The position numbers and the translations under genes are program-made. Positions 1-11,200 of a stretch of DNA of 60,000 nucleotides are shown one piece after another. Origin of the DNA: Owenia fusiformis (taxonomy: Eukaryota; Annelida; Polychaeta; Sabellida; Oweniidae); assembly GCA_903813345.2 (NCBI GenBank), contig CAIIXF020000011.1, forward strand, positions 17,903,754-17,963,753, given 5' to 3'. Position 1 is the first letter of the stretch, and the number at the start of each line of letters is the position of its first letter. Below the pieces are notes generated by a model. That model worked only from the letters and a program-made list of their open reading frames with translations, made no database searches and was not told the origin of the DNA.

Positions 1-513
1 ACAACATTTTGCTCAGTCCTATCTGGCTTGTTTGTATCATTGAATAAAATGTGTGATACAACATTTTGCTCAGTCCTATCTGGCTTGTTCGTATCATTGA
101 ATAAAATGTTTGATACAACATTTTGCTCAGTCCTATCTGGCTTGTTTGTATCATTGAATAAAATGTTTGATACAACATTTTGCTCAGTCCTATCTGGCTT
201 GTTCGTATCATTGAATAAAATGTTTGAAACAACATTTTGCTCAGTCCTATCTGGCTTGTTTGTATCGTTGAATAAAATGTTTGATACAACATTTTGCTCA
301 GTCCTATCTGGCTTGTTTGTATCATTGAATAAAATGTGTGATACAACATTTTGCTCAGTCCTATCTGGCTTGTTTGTATCATTGAATAAAATGTTTGATT
401 CAACATTTTGCTCAGTCCTTTCTGGCTTGTTTGTATCATTGAATAAAATGTTTGATACAACATTTTGCTCAGTCCTATCTGGCTTGTTTGTATCATTGAA
501 TAAAATGTTTGAA
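1..513. repeat. 57-bp minisatellite, nine full copies
   Basis: Nine head-to-tail copies of a 57-bp unit (starting acaacattttgctcagtc) with only single-base differences. The array begins before the window, and a partial tenth copy fades out at about 520. A 57-bp unit equals 19 codons, so any frame open in one unit stays open through the array. It forms the C-terminal part of the minus-strand ORF. Confidence 0.95.
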
Positions 514-809
514 ACAACACTGACAATTTCATCCTGAATACATTTGAATGCGTGTATTTGCTTGGATTTGAAGAACGTATATTGCAACAGTTCCTTCAGA
601 CGAACACTTAGTTTTCCATCTAGAAATCGTACTCCATCATTTCCATATTTTTTAAGATCCCTTTTAAGATTGCCTTTACTTAGTACGACATCATCATTCT
701 TATGTTTATTTGATCGTAAATATGTATGTAAGTCAGAAACAATTAACCAATGGTCCTTGTTTGTCTCCAAAAACTTAAGTGATCCCAATGTAGATATTTT
801 GTACTTCAT
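1..809 (-). CDS. Partial ORF with 19-residue tandem repeats, runs off left edge
   Basis: On the minus strand an ATG at 809-807, directly preceded in frame by AAT and then TGA, opens a frame of about 269 codons with no stop before the window edge. The first about 98 residues are not repetitive and are rich in Lys, Asp and Leu (begins MKYKISTLGSLKFLETN). They alternate predicted helices with a short hairpin-like stretch (GVRFLDGKLSVRLKELL), which by eye could be a winged-helix fold. This is followed by nine copies of a hydrophilic 19-residue unit (begins SNILFNDTNKPDRT). Substitutions between units are mostly silent or conservative (Asp/Glu, Thr codons), and all copies stay open. An acceptor AG just after the ATG could make this an internal exon instead. 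I do not recognise the family. The plus strand is also open through the repeat, so coding is likely but not proven. Confidence 0.45.
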   Translation of the reverse strand, partial: MKYKISTLGSLKFLETNKDHWLIVSDLHTYLRSNKHKNDDVVLSKGNLKRDLKKYGNDGVRFLDGKLSVRLKELLQYTFFKSKQIHAFKCIQDEIVSVVSNILFNDTNKPDRTEQNVVSNILFNDTNKPERTEQNVESNILFNDTNKPDRTEQNVVSHILFNDTNKPDRTEQNVVSNILFNDTNKPDRTEQNVVSNILFNDTNKPDRTEQNVVSNILFNDTNKPDRTEQNVVSNILFNDTNKPDRTEQNVVSHILFNDTNKPDRTEQNV

Positions 810-889
810 ATTTCATTGAAGAAAATCTTAACTTGGGATTCAGTTTAGACATGTAACATATTGTACTGTTTCTTGGTAGTTGCTCCTAC

Positions 890-1880
890 ATTTTTCCATC
901 CAGATAACAGCAGAAATTTTATCCAATCTGAAAAGCAACTGTGTATCTGTGTAGCTGTTACACAAGTGATCAGTTGACAGGTTATTTAGATAAGATGCAA
1001 GTTATGGATTTGACTTGCCTTTAAGAACTCACTGTCTTCCTCCAATGGGTAGATTGCAGTCTGTTTCAATATATATTTCAACGGCAAATTTAGAGTGTTT
1101 TGCATAGTCCTCTGGATAACAGTTAATTTTTTGTCTGATCTGAGAACCTCTGGAAAGCTCATTAGTGTATAGGACCGTTGACAGATTATTTAGATTACAT
1201 GTAAGTTATGGGCATGTCTTCTTAGCTTTAGTCTAGAGTGAACTCCAGTTCTCCTCAGATTTTACATGTCCAGTAATATACTTCACAGGAGACAGATAAA
1301 ATATTTAGTCAAGTTTGAAGTCCCAAGTTTAATTTTCTACAGTGGAATATGAAGTATCAAATTTAAACATTGGAATCACTTATATTTTTGAGAAAGACAA
1401 TGATCATTGGTAAAATTTTCTTCCACGTTTTCAAAATTACAAGGAAAGATTGATTCCTATCTGACTGGAAGATCAAGCTTGGAGTCTATGTTAAAACATT
1501 CATAGTCCTCTAGATAACTGCAAAATGTTGATCCCATCTGAGCAGCTCTGGAAAGCTCGTTAGTGTTTAAGTTGACAGATTATTTAGATAAGATGTAAGT
1601 TATGGGTTTGTCTTCTTGGTTTTAGTCTAGAGTGAACACTGTCCTCCTCTCATAGACAGATTGCAGTCTGATTCTATGTATTTTTAAAGGCAAATATAGA
1701 GTGTTCTTTGAAGTATTCAAGACTAAATAAGATGTAACTAGTATACATGTACTATACTACCCAGAGACAGATATAATATTTGCTCCAATTTCAAGTCCGA
1801 AGTTAAATCTTCTACAATGGAATATGAAGTACCAAATTTCATTTGGTATACTTATATTTTTTGATAGAGACAATGGTCAT
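890..1880. repeat. Degenerate tandem block, about three copies
   Basis: Units starting near 898, 1112 and 1510 share the phrases GATAACAG/GATAACTG, TTGACAGATTATTTAGAT and AGATTGCAGTCTG in the same order, with indels. No coding frame is visible. It probably arose by old segmental duplication. Confidence 0.6.
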
Positions 1881-2368
1881 TGTTAAAATCAAATAAACAT
1901 GAGATTATTAATTTATTAGGGTAGTTTATACTTCATGCCTTATAGTTCACACTTCAAAACTAAGTTGAATTCTGATGTCATCTTGAAAATAGAATAGGTC
2001 TAAATGGATTCCTGTCTTTTATGTATATATTTTTCATTGATGCACCTGATATCTAAGTGATAGCACCCATCGCACCCCCCCCCCTCGGCTATGCCTATTG
2101 TCTAATTGAAATATAAAAACTCTGCATTGAAGTACAAGTATTAAAAGTTGGTTTCACATTCAAATAGCTGATACAGATATTCTATCTACTAGTATACTCA
2201 TATATGAACAGAGATATAGAATTTCAAACTGATATATGATACATTAGGATAATCTGTTCTGTCATTGAAACAATATTTATGGCCAGCTAAATTTCTGGGA
2301 ATTTAATTTGTTTCATTCCTTTACTCCTGGGCTATTCAGTCAACGTGTAAATAGTTGTATTAAGTAGT
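1881..2368. other. AT-rich noncoding stretch
   Basis: No gene, structural RNA or repeat that I can name, apart from a short poly-C tract near 2078. Confidence 0.5.
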
Positions 2369-2544
2369 ACAGTAAAACCTGTCTAAAAAGAACAACTTTG
2401 GTACACTTAAAATCATACCCCTTGGGAGGTGTTCCACTTATAGAGGTTCATCTATGAAGTCAGTTGGTCTTGGGACTCTAGAAAGTGTTTCACTGACAGA
2501 GGTGTTCTACTTCTAGAGATGTTCAATTTACAAGGTTCGCTGTA
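2369..2544. repeat. ACAGTAAAACCTG-family element
   Basis: Starts with ACAGTAAAACCTGT and ends with the near-inverse ACAAGGTTCGCTGTA. Between them are repeated phrases of the type GGAACACCT/AGAGGTGTTC. The same organisation recurs at 14992, 28975, 36367, 55520 and 55944, so it is one dispersed family with short terminal inverted repeats. Confidence 0.6.
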
Positions 2545-3710
2545 TTTCCATTATGGATTGTACTGATATTTTCAATTTAGACAATCTTAGATAACTTACA
2601 TGTAGACAACTCTATCAATCTAAATACAAAGTAAGAACATTCATTATGAAGTTGTTTAACCTAAAATGAACCTCCTTTTTTGGCTGCCAAAATGGTTTCA
2701 TTTAACTCCTTTATTTAATCTCAAATTTCAATATATTTTTGATATCTCACTTTTTCATTAAACACAGGGGTAATTACATCTCCTAATGTCAAAATATCAA
2801 AGGGTATTCTAATTCATAGATCAAAGTATTCATATGTTTTATTGTGCTTTTTACATCAAAATGTATATGATGTAGTCCGTTCCCACAAACTGGTCATGTA
2901 AGGCCAAGAGGTGGTCTGTTTGAAAATGTGGTGGTCTTTGCCCCCCCCCCCCTGGCTCAGGACACTGCTTGTGCCACACTTTGAAATACAACTTTGTATT
3001 CATACTTATTCAAGTGCAAGCCCCTGCAGACAGAGGACACATCCTCATCAGGTTATGCTATTCATTTGCAAATTACTACATCGCGGGTTGGTATGCATCG
3101 CAAAAAATAAAAGCAGCGCTGAAGTAAAAGATTGAAATTGCCAAAAAAATAGTGCAAGAAAACAAAATGGATGACAGGAAATAAAGTGATGACAGATGGT
3201 ATGTCAGCCTCATATCCCGTTCACAACATAACCAATTCAAATTTTCAATTGTTTGATTTTCCCCTGGTAAGATGTGCTGTTTATTTTGATGTATTAACTA
3301 ATGTACATCCATCTCCAAAAAATAGCTTTAAAAATCATGGAACTTTTCCCAACAATTTGTTTTCGTTATTTAGGGACTCGTTACCTTAACATGCATCATA
3401 ATATAACCAGTTGAACCTAAAAAATAAGAAATCCCCAGTATCCTCCAGTCTGAAATTATTTGACTCCCTATGGAATCTGGAAACATGTTCCAATTTCGTT
3501 TTCGATTGTGTTTGGAAAGAGGATATACCCTGAACTCATGCATGAACATGTCTACAATATGTGAAGATGAACATCATCTACTATTCTAGGTATCCCCCTC
3601 CTCTTTCTATAGGTTTGAAAAAGAGGAGGGAAAGCCCCGGAGCTTCGTACAGGCAAAAGACAGAGTCATTCTCAGGACTATAGTCCAAGAATGTCAATCA
3701 TGTAAAGGAA
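2545..3710. other. Noncoding intergenic DNA
   Basis: AT-rich with one poly-C tract near 2940. Short open frames here (for example 2911-3135) have no recognisable features. No gene is supported. Confidence 0.4.
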
Positions 3711-4109
3711 CAGCTGGAAAATAAAATTTTGGTAAAAAATTGCTATACCTGCACATGTTATTTTCTGGTACACTATAAAGTATGAAGGCATATGTTAATT
3801 TCCTTGCTTTTTACAGGAAAGTATCATTACATTACCTTCTTTTAGTACATTATATCTGGTAAGAGGTCAATGGGAACTCCAGGAAATTCTGATATTTCAC
3901 TTTCTATTTTTCCAAATTTTCTTTCAAAGTTTCCAGACAACACAGGAGCTACCATTGACCTGTTTCCAGGTTCACTAAAAGTAGACAGTGTAATGATGCT
4001 TTCCTGAAAAAAGCAAGGAAATACACACATGTTTTCATACATTATTTTGTACCAGAAAATAACATGTGCAGGTATAGCAATTTTTTACCAAAATGTTACT
4101 TTCCAGCTG
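3711..4109. mobile_element. Foldback MITE, complete copy
   Basis: The outer ends are CAGCTGGAAAATAAAATTTT on the left and its near-inverse on the right. The inverted arms are about 120 bp and share the phrase TTGCTATACCTGCACATG. The middle holds a unique about 150-bp core. A second copy lies at 13946-14274. The 66-codon minus ORF inside is a by-product of the core. No transposase is present, so it is non-autonomous. Confidence 0.8.
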
Positions 4110-4360
4110 AGCCTTAACATTACCACTGTCATGACAGGCCTTGCAATATAATATAGCATTGTCACGGTCATATCAGGCTTTAACATTACCACGGTCATGA
4201 CAGGCCTTGCAATACAATATAGCATTGGCACGCAGTACTGCGATACCAGGCTTTCACGATCACACTACCATGGTCATTGCAGGATCCTTGCGAAACTTAA
4301 AAACATTTAATAACATGTTGGCGGTTGTGCCAGGCATAAGTCTTGCAATAGATAGCATGT
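4110..4360. mobile_element. Truncated copy of the satellite-bearing hAT-like MITE
   Basis: Carries the sub-repeat phrases CATGACAGGCCTTGCAATA and the right terminus AGTCTTGCAATAGATAGCATG, as in the complete element at 38112-39150. The left terminus is missing and the copy abuts the foldback MITE ending at 4109. Confidence 0.7.
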
Positions 4361-4517
4361 TTACAAGTTCGTGTGTTGAACTCTGCGTTAGATCTATTCC
4401 CCTTCTGGATTGGAAATGAAAATCAGATTGGGCGATAATAGAGGAAACATTTAAAATGTATGTTTTCAACTGTTTTGGACATTTAAAATGTAATATCTAG
4501 AATTGTTGTGCACTTGC

Positions 4518-4667
4518 CTTTCTTTTCTTCCTCTGACTTCGCCTCCCAGGGTCCTGACTATCGCTGTCCTCCGGTGAGGTTCCCCGTTTTTTGTTTTCAT
4601 CTCCGGCTCCCAAGAGATCATCTTTAGAGTCCATATTCGCTTCAACCGGAGTAGCTTCAGAACTCAT
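4518..4667 (-). CDS. Probable first coding exon, unrecognised protein
   Basis: ATG at 4667-4665 opens 50 codons: an acidic, low-complexity start (MSSEATPVEANMDSKDD), a Ser/Asp stretch and a basic end (GRRSQRKKRK) that looks like a nuclear localisation signal. The exon would end at AAAG followed by GCAAGT, a good match to the minor GC donor class, in phase 0. Its G+C content is higher than the surroundings, and the upstream 4670-4900 region has the feel of a promoter. No following exon could be tied to it with confidence. The ORF at 809-1 is on the same strand and downstream, and could belong to it through an acceptor at its start, but this is speculation. The gene family is not recognised. 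Confidence 0.45.
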
Positions 4668-7052
4668 CTTTGGTCAAAATGTGTCACGTTATTTATGGAT
4701 TTGTAAAATTTCCATGAACAGGCAAGTTAATCCCTAGTTCATGTGCATTTCACACTTTTGTTGACAAAAACAACAGACCTCTAAACCGGATGAACAAAGC
4801 CAACAACTGCGCATTCTTGCTGCGCAGGTTTACACTGAACGAAATTTGAATATCTATTTCAATAAAGAATCCCGGGAAGTGCAAGGTTGCAAGAATTTCT
4901 CTCACTCTCTTGAAGAGTAATGATCATAGGCATTGAGAAAGTGCAATTGGTAATACGTGGGCATAGCAAAAATAAAAAATAGTTATGGCTAACTTATGGG
5001 CCAGGCAAAACATGCCAAATCATTATGAATCAAAAATACCTTGACAGATACATGTACATCTGTTGACAACCTGTCTATCCTAGCGCTTACTCTACCAAGG
5101 TGATAGAAGTCGCTTTTGAACCAGCTGCATTCAGTAAACTAGCCCCCAAACTTATCGCATCCTAAGACCCCTTTAGATTGTGCCACAATCTAAAGTGGTC
5201 GGTAGGATACGATAACCCCAAACTAAGATATTGCAATTCATTAAGACAAGTTGAGAGTTAAGTTTTGATAAATTGTCGGAATTTTACAATATTTTTTGCT
5301 CTCATCATCCATCATGCCATGCCTACTTTCTAAAAAGTCCAAAAGTTCTGACTTTATTTCAATCCTTTGATTTTATGGAGGTTAGCCCTATCCATGCCTT
5401 ATTAAATTCTAATGACAATTTTGCATCTTAATCTTCAATAACTTCTCTATTTTATCAGATATCTCACTTCTATTTCTAGAAAATGAAATTAGAATTGAGA
5501 GGGAATCAATGTCGTGCTCTTTGGAAAGACTGCTTCCAATATTTTACATACTGTATTCCAAGGCCCACTTCGCATATTTTCAATGTTTTTGGGCAAAATT
5601 AAGACTTTAAAGAGAGAATCAGAGATAGCGAGCAGGCTAAACAAAAAGTTGTTTCAATTTTAGAATATTTTTGGCTCATGTCATTCCTTGTCATGTCTAT
5701 TTTCTAAAAATCACAAAAGTGCATACTTTATTCAAGAAAAAACGAAAGATTTTTACAATAATGTACTATTTTTCTATAAGAATGGTTACCATTCTTATTA
5801 TTTGGGAGAATTTAAACATTTTTCACCCATTTTTTACTGAATCATTTATAACTTCACCAATTTATAACATATTGTGAATCTTTTGGGAGATATTGTATTT
5901 GATATTGTAAGGAATAGATTGGTAGGTCAATCATGCATGTTGCTTGTAATTTTGTCACCCCCTATAGATCTGATTCTGCCTTTAATTTGAATTCTTTAGA
6001 ACGTTCAATGTATTGATAAGAACCCTATCTTTCACAACACCAACAACAGCTCAAACGGACCACATCAAAGCTTACAATGAATAATCAAAAAATATTTTGG
6101 ATCTGTCAAGCTTTATATATCAAGTTTTTATCAATATTATTAAAAGATGGTGAAGTTGTTTGTATTACATGATACATTCATTTTTTATAGAAGTGTCGCC
6201 ATCTTTTGAATCAAAAGTAATTAAAAACATGCATTTTGTTTTATCATGTGCATGCATGTCTAATGATCTCTGAACTTCAAATGCTTTTTTCTATGCGAGT
6301 TATTTTTTTCTTGGTTCAATATTGAAGCATTCAAACTTTGTTCCATATTTGAGGGAGTGTGTGAGTAATAGGTTTCAATGATAATTTTTTTCTTTTTCTT
6401 CAAAATTAAGTATAGTGGGCCTTTAAGTGAAAATATCAGTTGAACAAAAGCTACTATTTTAACATTAATGAATATATTTTTTTCTATAAAATACACCAAC
6501 CATACATGTATTCTAAATGAGATTGTATTATCAAATATTTAACACATATTCATTCATTGCACTTATTTATACTTTGGCAAATCTGAGACATATATTTTTA
6601 ATACAGTATGTGTCTGGGTGAATCAAATAAAGCGAAATTTTTATGTATCATTCATGCATGTTTTCTTCCTTTTACTTTTAGTTACTAAATAATGATAAAT
6701 ACAATGTATAAAATACATGTACATGTTCTGATGTACATGAAAATGCTTGTAAAATACACTCCAAAATATGTATTCATAAATCCATAGATATACAAAACAG
6801 TACTGAGACCATGTGATGCCATTGTGATGTAGCCTTACAGATGTTATCAAATATTTCAAGTTCATCGATTTCATATCTGAACTTTAATCAGTAAAGTTCC
6901 ATAGATTACATGAAATGAGAATACATTTCACATGGATAAGTGAAGTAAGTTGATATAAAGAATGTCCATCAAGTATTTTTACACTTTACACAGACCTTGT
7001 ATTGTAATTGTAAAGAGATTTTATGGACACCCTGTAGAATGTAGATGTTATT
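4668..7052. other. AT-rich intergenic region
   Basis: Lies upstream of the exon at 4518-4667 and downstream of ALDH16A1. It holds a diverged direct duplication (about 5280-5410 against 5650-5770, sharing the phrase around CTTTCTAAAAA) and a small palindrome near 5172-5196. No gene is seen. Confidence 0.4.
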
Positions 7053-7280
7053 GTACTTCTACTTAATTTGGCGCTACTTATTTTGGCGGATTGCTGTTTT
7101 GAACATTTGCCGCTACTTAATTTGACGGACTTGCAATATCGAAATCTATATTATTACATCCTGACATACATATTACGATTAATACATGGAATATTGAATG
7201 AGGCAGTTACTTAATTTGGCAGTTTTAAACAATTTGACGATCCGCCAAATTAAAATGGCCGCCAAATTAAGTTGAAGTAC
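7053..7280. mobile_element. MITE with TACTTCTACTTAATTTGGCG ends
   Basis: Begins GTACTTCTACTTAATTTGGC and ends with the inverse GCCAAATTAAGTTGAAGTAC. Internal GCCAAATTA/TAATTTGGC motifs repeat. A diverged copy in the opposite orientation lies at 21904-22131. Confidence 0.7.
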
Positions 7281-7859
7281 AGTACTTTAAATGGAGGCAC
7301 TTCATGACACTGTATCTTAGTCGATCATGTACAGCTCAGACGGATGTTATTCCCAGCCCAGATGCGCCAATCCTATAAGGTACATCCATCCAATGTTACT
7401 GCTCAAGACCCAACACCTCAATGTTCCGTAAACATTTTAAATGATTACATATAAGAATACCCTTTGTTAAATAACCCCTATTTTCTCACCCTGCACATGA
7501 TCAATCCCTGCCATTCTGATTAGTACATGTACTTCTTAATGTGCAATACTATAGTAGTTTTGATTATATACTCAATATGACATATAATTACGAAATAAAT
7601 ATCATTGTTGTTGATTATGTCGCATAGCTAGCTGCCATTGTTTCTTTGTTGTGTCATACACATTAAAAATATAAAATAGAATACAAATCTTGCCATTTAC
7701 GCTCATATTCATATAGGTCTGGCCTTACATATTGTAAAATGCACATCAAATGTCTTGTATAAATGCAGATACATATTAATTGTCATGATGTCCATAATTA
7801 TCAATTTTAAATGTTTGACATACACATAACTGTAAGTTACCCCTCACAAATCAATATTA

Positions 7860-8080
7860 TGTTTAGCTGAAGATTACATACAACTGTTGATTACATACAC
7901 CTGCAGATTAAAAACAGCTGTAGATGATAAACAATTGGAATAACATACAGCTGTTGATTACATACAGCTGCAGATTAAAAACAGCTGTAGATGATAAACA
8001 GTTGGAATAACATACAGCTGTATATTAAATTGAGCTTCATACTACATACAGCTGCAAATTACATACAGCTGCAGAACAAA
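7860..8080. repeat. Short tandem repeats (ACATACAGCTG) in ALDH16A1 3' flank
   Basis: Repeated TTACATACAGCTG and AAAACAGCTGTAGATGATAAACA phrases. The array ends about ten bases from the ALDH16A1 stop codon at 8091-8093, so it lies in the 3' untranslated region of that gene. Confidence 0.75.
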
Positions 8081-8090
8081 CAGCTACCCC

Positions 8091-8291
8091 TCAGTTGGCA
8101 AAAATGTCTCCCATTGGAATCCAGATGTTCTTGCACTGGATGCTCTGATATAAGAATTCCTCTCCCTGGCCTTGTTCTGGGTTGGCCCAATCACGGGGTA
8201 TCCCATAGTTCACCCATGTACGCTTCACATTCTCTGCTGATGTGTATTCCACAAATCTTGACCCCTCTGCTGATCCAAAGTACCACATAGA
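8091..8291 (-). CDS. ALDH16A1: ALDH16A1 exon 16 (last)
   Basis: Codes [20 protein letters not shown] and onward to IPMGDIFAN followed by TGA at 8093-8091. MWYFGSA, SA-NVK and W-PMGD match the C-terminus of animal ALDH16A1. Confidence 0.97.
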   Translation of the reverse strand, partial: SMWYFGSAEGSRFVEYTSAENVKRTWVNYGIPRDWANPEQGQGEEFLYQSIQCKNIWIPMGDIFAN

Positions 8292-11200
8292 CTGAAATAT
8301 AATAAGGCATGATTTAACATTGGAATTGCATTTAATAAATTGGATTTGCATTCAAACATTGGATTTGCATTTAAACATTGGGTTTGCATTGAAACATTGG
8401 AATTTCATTTGAGCATTGGATTTGCATTCAAACATTGGATTTGCATTTTAACATTGGATTTGCATTTAAACATTGGATTTGCATTCAAACATTGGATTTG
8501 CATTTGAACATTGGAATTGCATTTGAACATTGGAATTGCATTTAAACATTGGATTTTGCATTTAAACACTGAATTTGTGTTCAAACATTGGATTTGCATT
8601 GAAACATTGGAGTTTCATTTGAGCATTTGATTTGCATTTTAACACTGGATTTGCATCTAATACTTTGTGAAAAGTGGTCCTGTTACAATGATTCAATCAG
8701 ATTTGCATCTATGTACTTGTGTTAATGTCCTCCCCTCCCCCCCATTTTCAACCTTTCTGAGAGAATAATAAGATACTGTGGGGGCCGGATTAAGGCTTAC
8801 AAAAAGCTATGGAACAAATGTATTGTTATAAAATCATTAGATTAAAAATCATAAATCCTTAAAATATGAAGAATATTTGAATGAATGATGTATACCTTGT
8901 GGATACACAAAGTCCTTACTAAATAAAAATAAATGCAGAAACAATTGTGTATTTCCAAACAAAGGTTTGTGTTCAGAGTCATACTTCACATCCTAACTGA
9001 TTGAATATGTGCACTTGTACAGAATAAGGTATACATATAGTGTAGTGCCAGGCCTGTAGCCAGCTTTTGCCAAGAGGGGTTCACTTTTTAATAAAATCCA
9101 GGAAGGTTCACTTGACAATTTTGGTACAAATATGGCCAAAATCACTTAAAAGTGCACAAAATGGTGAAAACTGCATGATTTTGAAATAATAACAGGGGGG
9201 TTCGCTCAAACACATCAACCCCCCTGGCTAAGGGCCTGAGTGGACATGTATATTTCACCCTGTTACACTGTCTACCTGTATATCCTGATGTTCAGTGAGG
9301 TATTTGGCAACATGGTCCCTGTCCCCAGTCAGGATGTTCACCACCCCAGCAGGCAGGTCAGATGTATCAAACACCTGGAACAAATAATAATGTTATGAGG
9401 AAAAAATGTTTAAATCTCAATATTTTCTCGATCAGAATAGGATCATGGTCTTTTAAAGAAATCATCCTTCATTCAAAGGATTTCATTTATTACTCAGTCC
9501 AGCCCTTCATGCAAGGCCAGGTAGTTTCACTTTAGGGGTAATAAATAAGCTGAGTTTCCTAGTGGTCAACGCAGAAAATGCGTTCACAAATCATAATGTT
9601 CTATACATAATTCAATGGGGATGTTTTGTCCTCCCTCTGTTTATGACCCTTAATGAGATGCAAATTACTTATGAATTGGATTCTTAACAAGAAATGCATG
9701 CAGACTGGGACAATAAACTCATTAGTGAACACATAATGCCTGTTTATCACTGTGAAATTGTTTTGATATAAAATAGTTACAGTATCAGTACTCCAGGATA
9801 AATACAAAAAAAAGGGGGAAGGAAATGTCAGTTGTGCTTCCTCTGGTGTGTTCGAGCGTTAACATCAGCTGCGTCTAAGTCAGATCGACTAACAAAACAA
9901 CCTTTTTTGGGTTGTCAAGTTGGCCGAGAGGGCTTGAGCGCCGGCATGTTCGAGCTAGGCGATTGGGCGCCGTAACCAGAAGGTTGTGAGTTCGAGACGT
10001 GTGTGCTCCTTGTGTTTATTCATTTGTATACAAGACAGTCCATCATATATTGATATTTCTTTAAGACATATTACCTGGTAGAAGTTTAATGCTGCAAGGG
10101 GGTGTGTCTGACTAGGTACAATGATAATAGCATTCCCACGTATCACAGCTGGGGCAAAGAGGGAGACAAAGCCCAAAAGAGGGAAGTCATCGGGACAGCA
10201 TATTCCTATAACACCCACTGGCTCGTGGATCTTTACTGTAGCACCATATAAGGTTGTTTCCTGAAAAATATTACGTCAAATTATATATTCATAAAGACTG
10301 TACAATGTAAATACTGGTTTAACTAATTATGCAAAACATTGTGAAGCAAATAACCGTGGTTAACCAGCCCTGACCTGACCCTTCTCTATAATGTATAATC
10401 GTCAGGCACAAAGTATTCAAGGTAAGGCTTTATATCTTTTGAAGTAGGAGAGTTAATGAAAGATTCTTAAGATGCCAGTGTTAAAACAGAATATACTAAA
10501 AATACTACTGACAAGCATTATCTTCAGCCTACCTCATTGCAAACTCATGTAACAGTGAATTATATCCCTAAATGCATACACGACAACTTAACTTAAGTAT
10601 ATGATTATTTATAAAAACTAATTGACATATTTCTTGACCAACCTGAACACTACCACCATATTTGTCACAATAAGCACCCCAGTGGAACAAACGTTGCGTA
10701 GACAAGTCCACCTCAAGCTGAGCGTCTTCAAGAGTCTTCCCTGTCATCTCAACTATATTCTGGGCAAATTCGTCACGTCTTAGCTCTAAATTCTCTGCCA
10801 TGTAATACACGATTTGGGCCCGATTGTGTGCTGCACGCTTACCCCATCTATATTGGAAAATGGAATATTAAACAATACGAAAGGTGAATACATGAATGTT
10901 ATTTTTTTAAGTTCAGATTCTATACAGACTCAAATACAAATAGTTAAATGTGCTTCTATTTTATCTAGAAATGTCCAAAGTAAATAAAGTTGAAATTAAT
11001 TATGTTCCAATGATACATAATATAGTTAAATGCACATGTACTTACCCTGGGGCCGCCTTATGGGCTGCCTCGACAGCATTTCTTACATCTTTACGATTTG
11101 CCTCACCGACATGACCTAGAACCTTCCCCTCAGGGCTTGTGATTGGTCGAGAATATGGAGCATCTGGACGTTTCTGAGCACCTCCATAGTACATCTTGTA

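Noticed and set aside
28-537. Plus-strand 169-codon frame (FVSLNKMFDTTFCSVLSGL repeat)
   Set aside because: It is the other strand of the 57-bp minisatellite and stops as soon as the repeat ends. The minus frame extends into unique sequence and is the better candidate.
3842-4042. 66-codon minus frame with a good acceptor
   Set aside because: Lies within the core and arm of the foldback MITE, and a second element copy (13946) does not keep the frame.
8405-8599. Minus frame with repeated NANPMFKC
   Set aside because: Product of the 17-18-bp tandem repeat in ALDH16A1 intron 15.
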